The position numbers and the translations under genes were made by a program. From assembly GCF_026004115.1 (NCBI RefSeq), contig NZ_BPIM01000001.1, forward strand, positions 992,001 through 1,056,000: a DNA stretch of 64,000 nucleotides. The letters are read 5' to 3'. Origin of the DNA: Meiothermus sp. GTDB lineage: Bacteria > Deinococcota > Deinococci > Deinococcales > Thermaceae. How positions within the stretch are numbered: the stretch's first letter is position 1; each line of letters starts with the position of its first letter. Positions 26,977 to 34,354 of this stretch are shown in pieces. The notes beneath the pieces are model-generated. The model made no database searches. It saw nothing but the letters and a program-made list of their open reading frames with translations, and was not told where the DNA came from.

Positions 26977-29220
26977 TCACCGCACCCTTTCGTTGGGGTC
27001 GGCAGAGAGCCGCCAGGAAACCGTCTGTCCGGGGTTGCCCACCACCAGGTTGAAGCCATAGCCCCCGTTGCGCAAACGGTGGTCGTAGTTGACCGTAAGA
27101 GCGCAGTCCTCTGTATCGGCTACAAAGTAGGTCTGCCCTGCGCTATTGCACTGCCGGTTCGTGTCGGTTGGGCTGGATAAGAAGTTATAACGGCTGCTCT
27201 TCCACCAGCCTTTAAAGCGCCCAGGCGCCAGAATGCCCAGTTCCTTGGCAATCAATCCCCCATTCATGGCTACGCCCAGCATGCTGGTTTTGCCCGCAAT
27301 GCGAAAGTTGCTGTACAAGAAAGCATCCACACGGGTGACCTGGGTTTCATAGGAAAGCGCCTGGTCGCGCACCACCCGCAAGGTACGCCCACCCTGTATG
27401 TGGATGTAACCTACTACATTGCCTGCGTTATCGCGCAAGTCCTGCCCTCCGTTACTAGGAGGAATTGAAGAAGGGCAACCATTGCTGCCAGCAGAAAGAT
27501 TGGCCAGCCGACACGCAATTGCCCTAGCCTGATTGGAGGGGATGCGGGCGTTGACAAGCTCGGTCTCGATGGTGTTGCGAAAACTAACTTTAGCCGATGT
27601 GCTGCCGGGAGGCATGCCAAAGTCCCAGCGCCAGGTGTTATAGGCCAGGTTGCTCGATCCCAACAGGGTATTTTTATAAAAGTCGTCCGAAATCCACCCG
27701 GTAAAGTTGCCGCTTGGGTCTATAGAGCCAGGTCTAAAGCTATAGGAATAGGCATCCTGAGCCGGATTGGATTGGTTGGCCGCACGGGTGATCACGCGGC
27801 TGGCAGAGATTTCGGTGCCTTCCACGTTGTAATAACGGCCATCTTTGAGCACCAGCTCGTCACCCGTCTGCGTATCGTAATAACGATTGCCACCGTAAAA
27901 ACCAAACTGAGCCCGGTAGAAGTCCGCAGATTGGCGCAGGTCCACGGGCAACAAATTCCCACTAGCGTTGCGCTCGGTGTAGTCACCTACAATGGTGTTA
28001 CCCCGCGCGGCCAGCCTTAGTTCATCCCGCCCATTGGCAATGTTGAGCCGGGCGCATTGATCCGGGTCGGTCACCCCCGTACAGACCCCTTGCCCTGGCT
28101 TGGAGGGGGGGTTCTGGTAGGTCACGTTGCCCGCGATGTACAAGTTGCGTCCGGCATAGATTGCGCCGCGTCCACGAACCACCCCCTTGATGACCACATC
28201 CCCGCTCACATACACATCTTTGTCCAGCACAATAGGGTTCTCGGGGGTGCCAATGAGTACCAGGTTGCCTTCGTGGGTTCGGCTAATTCCGCCCACCATC
28301 GCCGAGACCTGGGTCACCGGATTGAGCACCTGGCCAGAGCTCAGCGCTACAATGGTGCCACCTCTAAGACTACCGTTCGCACTGGCCATTGCTACCGAGC
28401 GCTTGATGGGGGGAAAATCGGGGATGCCGTCCCCGTCGGTATCTTGGGGTAGGGCCGAGTTGGTAGAGTTGGCTTCCACATTCCCGGTCACCAATGAGCC
28501 GTTGATCTTGTAGGCATTCAGTGTGCCGGTTCCGTTGGCCGAGTAGTTACCGCGCGTCAGAGCTCCTTCACCGTTCCGAGGGGTGTCGTCGTTGGTAATG
28601 GTGCGCGCAGCGTAGAGGTTACCCCGGATCACCGAGCCCCCCTCATGACCGCCCGAGCCCTGTCCACTTACACCCTCGGTACCCCAACCGGGCCGGTGGT
28701 GAAACAAAGCCCCCACATCCCCATTGACCCGCAGGTGGCAGTACATGCAGTTGGTGGTCTCGGAAAGCATGGCCAGCTTAAAGACATCGTTTTGTCCAAA
28801 GCTGATCCGCCGGACTACCGTCTGACTTTCGTTGCCTCGGCTGGCGGTAGAGGCCACCTCAATCCAGCCGTACTCCGCGCCCACGCCCGAAGTACCCAGT
28901 ACCCGCCAGCGTCCGGTTATTCCATTGCCCAGGTCTACGGTGGCAGTGGGGGGGTTTGCGTTGACCTGGTCTAAATAGGCCGGCACACTGATGCCCCGGC
29001 TGCGGTAATCGAGCACCAGTTGCAACCGGGCGCGTTCCGAGAGGCCATCGGCGGATTGGGCCAGCTCGTCGCGGACGCTTACTGTTCGACCATTTCGTAG
29101 CTCGCTGAGCACGCTGGCGCTGAGGGTGGTAAAAATCGCGATCACGATCACCACCGCTACCAGCACAGTAACAAGCGCGATTCCTTTCCTAGCGAAGGGG
29201 TTGGTTTGTCCAGACTTCAT
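26977..29220 (-). CDS. giant ComZ/PilX-like pilin with CxxCH and DxDxDG calcium loop (operon 2)
   Basis: A 747-residue homologue of the protein at 21934-24054. The processing site is ARKG|IALVTVL with Thr in place of Glu at +5. CMYCH lies at 158-162, a thrombospondin-type calcium loop DTDGDGIPD at 260-268, and a beta-solenoid-like part at about 325-370 (VYVSGDVVIKG, GRNLYIAGNV). The order and spacing of these elements repeat those of the operon 1 protein although overall identity looks low. A His/Gly-rich stretch follows the CxxCH (about 174-193). GAGG precedes ATG 29220. Probable pilus-tip component; DNA binding is inferred from Thermus ComZ. Confidence 0.8.
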   Translation of the reverse strand: MKSGQTNPFARKGIALVTVLVAVVIVIAIFTTLSASVLSELRNGRTVSVRDELAQSADGLSERARLQLVLDYRSRGISVPAYLDQVNANPPTATVDLGNGITGRWRVLGTSGVGAEYGWIEVASTASRGNESQTVVRRISFGQNDVFKLAMLSETTNCMYCHLRVNGDVGALFHHRPGWGTEGVSGQGSGGHEGGSVIRGNLYAARTITNDDTPRNGEGALTRGNYSANGTGTLNAYKINGSLVTGNVEANSTNSALPQDTDGDGIPDFPPIKRSVAMASANGSLRGGTIVALSSGQVLNPVTQVSAMVGGISRTHEGNLVLIGTPENPIVLDKDVYVSGDVVIKGVVRGRGAIYAGRNLYIAGNVTYQNPPSKPGQGVCTGVTDPDQCARLNIANGRDELRLAARGNTIVGDYTERNASGNLLPVDLRQSADFYRAQFGFYGGNRYYDTQTGDELVLKDGRYYNVEGTEISASRVITRAANQSNPAQDAYSYSFRPGSIDPSGNFTGWISDDFYKNTLLGSSNLAYNTWRWDFGMPPGSTSAKVSFRNTIETELVNARIPSNQARAIACRLANLSAGSNGCPSSIPPSNGGQDLRDNAGNVVGYIHIQGGRTLRVVRDQALSYETQVTRVDAFLYSNFRIAGKTSMLGVAMNGGLIAKELGILAPGRFKGWWKSSRYNFLSSPTDTNRQCNSAGQTYFVADTEDCALTVNYDHRLRNGGYGFNLVVGNPGQTVSWRLSADPNERVR

Positions 29221-29241
29221 GGCGACACCTCGTCAACTTTC

Positions 29242-29247
29242 CTTATA
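29242..29247 (-). promoter_or_regulatory. -10 box of minor-pilin operon 2
   Basis: TATAAG on the minus strand, about 42 bp from the centre of the palindrome at 29279-29294, matching the 44 bp seen in operon 1. Confidence 0.45.
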
Positions 29248-29278
29248 ACCAGTGTGGGCAGGATTGGCCTTTCGCTAC

Positions 29279-29294
29279 ACCCCCAGATGGGGGC
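29279..29294. promoter_or_regulatory. palindromic operator upstream of pilin operon 2
   Basis: ACCCCCA-GA-TGGGGGC, the same palindrome as upstream of operon 1, centred 66 bp from the start codon (68 bp in operon 1). Confidence 0.65.
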
Positions 29295-29305
29295 TTCGGT
29301 GTTAC

Positions 29306-29330
29306 GTTAATGTGTTGTTAATGTATTAAC
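29306..29330. promoter_or_regulatory. GTTAAT direct and inverted repeats upstream of pilin operon 2
   Basis: GTTAATGT occurs at 29306-29313 and 29317-29324, an 11-bp period (one helical turn). The second copy continues into the palindrome GTTAAT-GT-ATTAAC (29317-29330). It looks like a tandem protein-binding site about 100 bp upstream of the operon; no such repeat was seen upstream of operon 1. Confidence 0.45.
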
Positions 29331-29473
29331 CCAAAGGTTATTTTGTGGGCAATTACCCATCCTAGAGCGCGTTTCTGCATGTTTTCAAAGACCCCCTCGT
29401 CTATGGCCAAAAATCACAAGCCATATCCCGATAAGAGCAAATGTTTGCAGACAAAAAGGTTCCTTGCCTGGAT

Positions 29474-30463
29474 TCACAGTAACTGAATGCGCAGCCTTGT
29501 TCCCTGGCCCCCTAAAGCCAGGTTTTCCAAGCGCCCCCCATGCACCTCGGCCACCCGCCGGGCCACATACAGCCCCAACCCCGCGCTGCCCGCCCGCACC
29601 CCCCGCAGGCGCTGGCTGCGGAAGGGCTGGGATAAGGCCTCCAAGCTATCGGGCAGGCCGGGTCCATCGTCTTCGACCTCGAGCCAGCCATCCCCCGCCC
29701 TGAGTACCACCCGGCTACGGGCATGGCGCAGGGCATTCTCGGTCAGGTTGGCCACAGCCCGCTCGAGCAAGAGCCGCTCGGCGCGGGCCTGCCCGGCTCC
29801 TTCAATCTCCAGTCGCAGACCGCGCTTTTGGGCCTGCTGGGCATAGCGCAGGCGAAAGTCTTCCAGAATCGAGCGCAGATTGAGGTTTTCCGGCTGGATC
29901 CGCTGGGCCTCGAGGCGGCTGGCAGTGAGCAGATTTTCCACCAACAAATAGCTGCGGTTCAGTTCGTCTTGCAAGCTGCGCAGCATTTCTTTGCGTTTTT
30001 CCGGCCCAATTTTGTCGGCCTCTTCCAGGTATTCCAGCGCCCTAAGGCTGGCCAGCAGGGGGGTCTTGAGGTCGTGGGTCAGGGCAGCGTAGGTGGCCTC
30101 GCGGGCTTCTAGCAACTCCCGCAGGTGATCCAGCACTTCCTCGAAGCCCTCGCGCAATTGGGCAATCTCGGCCGGGGGGCGCTGCTTGGGTGAGGGCAGC
30201 GAGAGATCGGCCAGGGTGCGGCCCGCCCCGCGCAGGTAGTACAGGCTGCGGGTTAGCTCGTCCATGGGGCGCAAAAGGGTATTGGCCAGGACATAGCCCA
30301 CCCCCGCTGCAATCAGGGCCAGCACCAGCATCCAGGCCAGCAAAAAAAGCGAGGTCTCGAGGGGCTCCCCGCGGGCCGAGACCCAAAAGGTCAGCACAAT
30401 CACCAGGTTAGGAACAAAGGCCAGTAAACCAATCACCCAGGCCAGTTGATGCTTGAGCGGCAT
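29474..30463 (-). CDS. sensor histidine kinase
   Basis: A 329-residue membrane kinase: two membrane segments (about 10-29 and 39-61) with a very short loop between them, a HAMP-like linker, the HisKA motif THDLKTPLLAS with phospho-acceptor His130, then the N box NLTENALRHA, G1 DDGPGLPD and G2 GSAGLGLYVAR. With so little outside the membrane it may sense a membrane or pilus state. HisKA kinases usually partner OmpR-type regulators, yet the nearest regulator (24175-24759) is NarL-type. TAGACT (30470-30475, minus strand) is 6 nt from the ATG, so it is probably leaderless. Confidence 0.92.
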   Translation of the reverse strand: MPLKHQLAWVIGLLAFVPNLVIVLTFWVSARGEPLETSLFLLAWMLVLALIAAGVGYVLANTLLRPMDELTRSLYYLRGAGRTLADLSLPSPKQRPPAEIAQLREGFEEVLDHLRELLEAREATYAALTHDLKTPLLASLRALEYLEEADKIGPEKRKEMLRSLQDELNRSYLLVENLLTASRLEAQRIQPENLNLRSILEDFRLRYAQQAQKRGLRLEIEGAGQARAERLLLERAVANLTENALRHARSRVVLRAGDGWLEVEDDGPGLPDSLEALSQPFRSQRLRGVRAGSAGLGLYVARRVAEVHGGRLENLALGGQGTRLRIQLL

Positions 30464-30575
30464 AGCTTCAGTCTACCTATCGCTAGAGGAGTAGGAGCGG
30501 GCGAAGTTGGCCAGCACCACCCCCACCTGGTTTTCCAGAATTTGCCTTAGCTCGAGTAAAATTAACAAACTTCCC

Positions 30576-30591
30576 CCCCCCATTTGGGGGT
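30576..30591. promoter_or_regulatory. palindromic operator between histidine kinase and trmI
   Basis: CCCCCA-TT-TGGGGG core, the third copy of the palindrome found at the two pilin operons. It lies about 120 bp upstream of the kinase start and about 85 bp upstream of the divergent trmI start, so either or both could be targets. Confidence 0.55.
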
Positions 30592-30631
30592 ACGGCTGCG
30601 CTTAGGAAACGGCTAGGCCTAGCCAGCCAGT

Positions 30632-30662
30632 TTGACAAAACCACCCACCCCCCCGCTAGGCT
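30632..30662 (+). promoter_or_regulatory. trmI promoter
   Basis: TTGACA (30632-30637), a 19-nt spacer and TAGGCT (30657-30662), 7 nt before ATG 30670. The spacer is longer than ideal. A 14-bp palindrome GGCTAGGCCTAGCC lies just upstream at 30611-30624. Confidence 0.45.
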
Positions 30663-30669
30663 AGGCTCC

Positions 30670-31443
30670 ATGACCTACGGCGACTGGGCCCTGCTGCAAG
30701 ACCGACGGGGCCGCTCCTACCTGTTCCGCTTGCAAGAAGGGGGCAGCTTCAACTACCACCGGGGCTCTCTAAGCCACCAGGCCATCGTGCAAGCGGGCCC
30801 CGGCACCCGGATCGCCACCCCCCAGGGTGAGCCGTTCACCATCCACCGCCCCACCCTGGAAGACTACGTGCTGCACATGCCCCGCGAGGCCACCCCCACC
30901 TACCCCAAGGACGCTGCCACCATCTGCTTTTTGCTCGACCTGGCCCCCGGTATGCAGGTGCTGGAGGCAGGTTCGGGCTCCGGCGGCCTCACCCTCTACC
31001 TGGCCAGGGCTGTGGGCCCCACCGGCCAGGTGTGGAGCTACGAAACCCGCCCCAAACACCAGGCTCGAGCCCGCCGCAATCTGAGCGCGTTTGAAGACTG
31101 GGGCAACGTGATCTGGCTCGAGGCCGACCTCTCCCAGGCCGAGCTACCCCCCAACGCCTTCGACGGCGTGGCGCTGGATCTGATGGAACCCTGGACGGTG
31201 CTGGCGGCTGTGACCCCGGCCCTCAAGCCCGACCGCTTCCTGGCCTGCTACCTGCCCAACCTCACCCAGGTGGTCGCGCTTCTGGAGTACCTAAACGCCC
31301 ATCGCCTGCCCTACCTGCACGAGCGCACCCTGGAAGTGCTGCACCGCGAGTGGGACGTGCGCCCCCCCATCGCCCACCCCAAGTTTCAGCAGGTGGGGCA
31401 TACGGCGTTTCTGGTACAGCTAAGAAGAATTGGAAAGGTATAA
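30670..31443 (+). CDS. trmI: tRNA (adenine-N1)-methyltransferase, m1A58
   Basis: Methylates A58 in the T loop of tRNAs, a modification important for growth at high temperature in Thermus. The 257 residues have the TrmI layout: a small beta-rich N-terminal domain (GGSFNYHRGSLSH), then a Rossmann SAM domain with LEAGSGSGGLTLYLA and the acidic DLMEPW motif that replaces DLPEPW. PTYPKDAATI before the SAM loop is also typical. The start is fixed by the leaderless -10 box 7 nt upstream. An integron-like cassette begins about 50 bp after its stop codon. Confidence 0.93.
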   Translation: MTYGDWALLQDRRGRSYLFRLQEGGSFNYHRGSLSHQAIVQAGPGTRIATPQGEPFTIHRPTLEDYVLHMPREATPTYPKDAATICFLLDLAPGMQVLEAGSGSGGLTLYLARAVGPTGQVWSYETRPKHQARARRNLSAFEDWGNVIWLEADLSQAELPPNAFDGVALDLMEPWTVLAAVTPALKPDRFLACYLPNLTQVVALLEYLNAHRLPYLHERTLEVLHREWDVRPPIAHPKFQQVGHTAFLVQLRRIGKV

Positions 31444-31491
31444 TGGTTGGGTTCAGTTGCGACACACAGTGCTCTCCGCCGCAACCAGTTG

Positions 31492-32219
31492 TTAGCTGCC
31501 CTTACATCACCTACTCAGCTTCCGAAACACACCGTCAGATACGAGTTTGCTCACTACCTTGCTCGATGCAGAGCTGATGAGGCCATCCCATCCAGCCAAG
31601 GCGTTTCCCTCCGACGCAGCAGTCGCGTACCAGACGGCCTTGTCATCGGAGGTCGACCAAAGAACTGCTTCGAAGTTCGCCCAGGGCGTTCTGATATTGT
31701 AGCCACCGTAGGTCTGGGTGGTACTTGAACCGATGACGGTGTTCCCGATGACGGTCGCACTCCCTGTGGTGTATGATCTCTGAGGAATGTACGTTGACGA
31801 TGTTCCGCTCCCAGTCGGCTGAAACGTTAGAACGGCATCGATCTGAAGCTCGCTCAAGCGCTCCGCGATCTGCTCAACGGTGTACTTCTGACCAGGGAAG
31901 AAGACTGTGATGGATCTCAGGCAAGTCACTCCGGTAGCGGCAGCAAGCTCTGCGCAAAGCTTGTTTTCCGCAAGCTGTCGGTACTCCAAGTTCTGAAAGC
32001 TGCTGTGAACGAGCAACTTGCTGAAATTGCGTTGGACAGCCTCACGATTGACCTGCGAGGTTATACGAGTGGTCGTGCATCCCACCAGAATCACGGCAAG
32101 CACGACGGCCGCAACTGCGCACCACACTTTGTTTTGGCTCTTCATCCGATGTACCTCCTTCGTGCAACCAACGTTTGACTTAAGCGGACCGCCGTAGGCG
32201 GGTCCGCTTGAAGGAGGGG
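31492..32219. mobile_element. integron-like gene cassette
   Basis: About 728 bp bounded on the left by GTTAGCT (31491-31497) and on the right by an attC-like site ending GTTAGGC (32219-32225); integron recombination cuts after the G of such GTT motifs. A single ORF in reverse orientation fills the interval almost end to end, with 15 bp at its 3' side and the attC-like site just beyond its ribosome-binding site. No integrase gene is in the window. The left site lacks a convincing 5' half, so the cassette may have inserted at a secondary site. Confidence 0.65.
31507..32145 (-). CDS. cassette-borne lipoprotein of unknown function
   Basis: A 212-residue predicted lipoprotein with lipobox LVGC (lipidated Cys23) after a clean hydrophobic signal segment. 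The mature part is Ser/Thr/Gly-rich with the look of a small envelope lipoprotein (KLLVHSSFQNLEYRQLAENKL, DAVLTFQPTGSGTSS, YIPQRSYTTGSATVIGNT); a distant relation to CsgG/TolB-N-like lipoproteins is possible but weak. Base composition and codon use are visibly less GC-rich than in neighbouring genes. AAGGAGGT, a near-perfect Shine-Dalgarno rarely seen elsewhere in this window, stands 8 nt before ATG 32145. All this fits horizontal acquisition. Confidence 0.8.
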   Translation of the reverse strand: MKSQNKVWCAVAAVVLAVILVGCTTTRITSQVNREAVQRNFSKLLVHSSFQNLEYRQLAENKLCAELAAATGVTCLRSITVFFPGQKYTVEQIAERLSELQIDAVLTFQPTGSGTSSTYIPQRSYTTGSATVIGNTVIGSSTTQTYGGYNIRTPWANFEAVLWSTSDDKAVWYATAASEGNALAGWDGLISSASSKVVSKLVSDGVFRKLSR

Positions 32220-32225
32220 TTAGGC
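32166..32225 (+). repeat. attC-like recombination site
   Basis: AAGCGGACC (32182-32190) pairs with GGTCCGCTT (32201-32209), extended inside by GCC/GGC around a GTA loop. Outside, CTT (32179-32181) pairs with AAG (32211-32213), leaving an extrahelical G at 32210. The outer ends carry AAC (32170-32172) and GTTAGGC (32219-32225), the latter a full GTTRRRY core. About 60 bp in all, with extrahelical bases as in real attC sites. The 5' core (AACCAAC) matches RYYYAAC only in its AAC part. Confidence 0.7.
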
Positions 32226-32828
32226 GCCACCGTTGGGATGCCGATGAATGAGTTGCAGGTATGCCCAATAACACTTTGCTGAGAGGAGTTATACCGAAGT
32301 GGCGAATGCTGATAAACCCTCGAGGTTTTTTATTCACCCAAAACCTCCGCCTTTCTAAACTCGGTTCGCGAGGCAACCCAGGTTCGCAGTTTAGCCCGGA
32401 GCACCAAGCAGGCATACATCTAAATATATATAACCGATTTTACCCGGTCACACGGTAAAATAAACATTCAAATGGCTTGGGCTAGAAGAGGTGAGGGCCT
32501 GCCTTACCAATATGGCAGTAAATCGGAGCGTATCGGCATCAACGCGGAATATGGCCCTGTTAGCCTTGCTTTTTGTGTACAAGGTGGTTCTTGAGAACCC
32601 CCTACCCAAGAACATCCAGACCAAACTAGCCCATACCCGTGGGGTTCACCATCTGGTTCTGTTGCTGCCATACGGAATTGAAATGCGCTTGATGTTGGCT
32701 TGCACAGGCTGGGTCGCTTAATTCTCCAGCGGAATTGGAGCAAGGCCTCCATGCAGCGCAAATAAAAGCCTGAAGTTTGTCTTCGGGGATCTTCGCCAAA
32801 CCCCTATACTTGGCCGTGGAAGGGCCGG
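32226..32828. other. 603-bp region without a supported gene
   Basis: Between the attC-like site and rqcH. It starts with a short frame of 14 codons (from about 32238), possibly the remnant of another cassette. A small hairpin AAACC/GGTTT followed by T residues lies at 32314-32332. An AT-rich stretch (32420-32470) contains TAAATATATATAACC. Short frames on both strands at 32490-32760 overlap each other and show no family feature. A -10-like TATACT at 32805-32810 probably serves rqcH. Confidence 0.5.
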
Positions 32829-34349
32829 ATGGAAGGTTTGCTGATTCATGCGGTGGTGCGCGAGCTGGCGGGGCAGTTGCCTCTGCGCAGCCTGGGCTGG
32901 GCTTTCCCGGACGAGGGGACAGCAGCGCTTTTGTTGGAGGGGGTGGGCAACCTGGTGCTGCGCTACCGCCCGCCTAATCCGATTTTCACAGTGGAGCCGG
33001 GTCGTCTGGAAGGCGAGGCCCGAACTCCTTTTCAGCGGCTGCTGGCTGCGCGCTGCAAGGGGCGGCTTTTGGCCTTAGAGCAGATCAAGCTCGACCGGGT
33101 GGTGGTGTTGGCGTTCGAGGGGGAAAAGGGCTTTGTGGAGGTGGCCCCAGCCCGGCTGGTCTTCGAGCTGACCGGGCGCAATGCCAACCTGATACTCTGC
33201 GACCTCGAGGGGCAGATTCTAGGCATTGACCGCCCGGTTACGTCCGCCATCAACCGCTTCCGGGAGCTGCGGCCCGGTCTGCCCTACACCCCGCCCCCGC
33301 CCTACCAGAAGCTCGACCCACGCACCCTGCAGCAGGAGGAACTTGCTCCTTTTGTGGGCCGAACCCTGGCCGAGCTGGCCCGGAAGCTGGATGGCGTAGG
33401 CAAGGAGCTGAGCGCCGAACTTGCGCGCCGCGCGCAGATGATCCCCCAAACCCCACTTGCCGCCGAACATCTGCCGCTTATCCACAGGGTTATCCACAGC
33501 CTGGTGGAGCAGCCCGGTGGGCAGGCCCACCTGTCTGAAGATCTGCGACAGGCCTGGGAGGAAGAAGAGACCGAGGCCCTGCGCAAGCCGTTGCGCGAGG
33601 CCCTCCAGCGGCAGATCAAAACCCTGCAAGCCCGCTTACAGGACTACCAGCGGGCCATAGAGCGGCTCGAGGAAGCCCAGCGTTTGCGCCAGTGGGGCGA
33701 CCTGCTGATGGCCTACGGCCATACCCTACCGCCGGGGCCTGTGGCGCGCCTTCCGGACTTCTTTGGTAAGACCGTCGAAATTCCGCTGGAAAAGGGGCTC
33801 TCCCCCATTCAGAACGCTGTCAGGTATTACGAGCGGGCTAAGCGCCTGGAGGGAAGCGCCGAAAAAGCCCTGGCGCTGATACCCGCTACCGAGGCCCAGA
33901 TTGCCGACCTCGAGGCCGCCCTAAGGCAGCTCGAGCATCTGTCCCGCACAGAGCTACTGGAGCAAAACCGCAAGATTCGGATCAAAGGCCCCCAGGTAGG
34001 GCTACGTTTCAGAAGCCCCGGCGGCTTCGAGGTCTGGGTGGGCCGAAACAGCAAGGAAAACGACTTCCTGACCCGCATGGCTCATTCCGAAGACCTGTGG
34101 TTTCACGCCCAGGGCCTCCCCGGCTCGCATGTCATCCTGCGCACCCAGGGGCAGCCCGCCGCCCTGCCCGACCTGCTTTATGCCGCCCAGCTCGCGGCTT
34201 ATCACTCCAAGGCCAGGGGCGAGACAAACGTACCGGTGGACTACACCCCCAAAAAACACGTCTGGCGGCCACGCAAGGCGGCCCCGGGGCAGGTGCTCTA
34301 TACCCAGGGCAAGACCCTGTTTGTGGATGCAGCGCTGCCAGAAGGATAA
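32829..34349 (+). CDS. rqcH: NFACT family protein, RqcH-like ribosome quality control factor
   Basis: A 506-residue protein of the fibronectin-binding/NFACT family. In bacteria RqcH binds obstructed large ribosomal subunits with peptidyl-tRNA and directs C-terminal alanine tailing. The N-terminal NFACT-N domain contains LIHAVVRELAGQL and ELTGRNANLILCD; a long coiled coil covers about 255-300 and 330-370; the C-terminal NFACT-R domain contains ENDFLTRMAHSEDLWFHAQG, PGSHVILRT and the CCxxH-like end of the domain. It is slightly shorter than the Bacillus protein (about 570). The start has TATACT 18 nt upstream. Confidence 0.85.
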   Translation: MEGLLIHAVVRELAGQLPLRSLGWAFPDEGTAALLLEGVGNLVLRYRPPNPIFTVEPGRLEGEARTPFQRLLAARCKGRLLALEQIKLDRVVVLAFEGEKGFVEVAPARLVFELTGRNANLILCDLEGQILGIDRPVTSAINRFRELRPGLPYTPPPPYQKLDPRTLQQEELAPFVGRTLAELARKLDGVGKELSAELARRAQMIPQTPLAAEHLPLIHRVIHSLVEQPGGQAHLSEDLRQAWEEEETEALRKPLREALQRQIKTLQARLQDYQRAIERLEEAQRLRQWGDLLMAYGHTLPPGPVARLPDFFGKTVEIPLEKGLSPIQNAVRYYERAKRLEGSAEKALALIPATEAQIADLEAALRQLEHLSRTELLEQNRKIRIKGPQVGLRFRSPGGFEVWVGRNSKENDFLTRMAHSEDLWFHAQGLPGSHVILRTQGQPAALPDLLYAAQLAAYHSKARGETNVPVDYTPKKHVWRPRKAAPGQVLYTQGKTLFVDAALPEG

Positions 34350-34354
34350 GCGCT

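Noticed and set aside
31445-31497. A full second attC site left of the cassette
   Set aside because: GTTGCG/CGCAAC arms and GTTAGCT are present, but the 5' half lacks a paired AAC core, so it is only called a boundary.
32491-32761. Overlapping short frames on both strands before rqcH
   Set aside because: They overlap each other, have no start signals, and show no recognisable motif.
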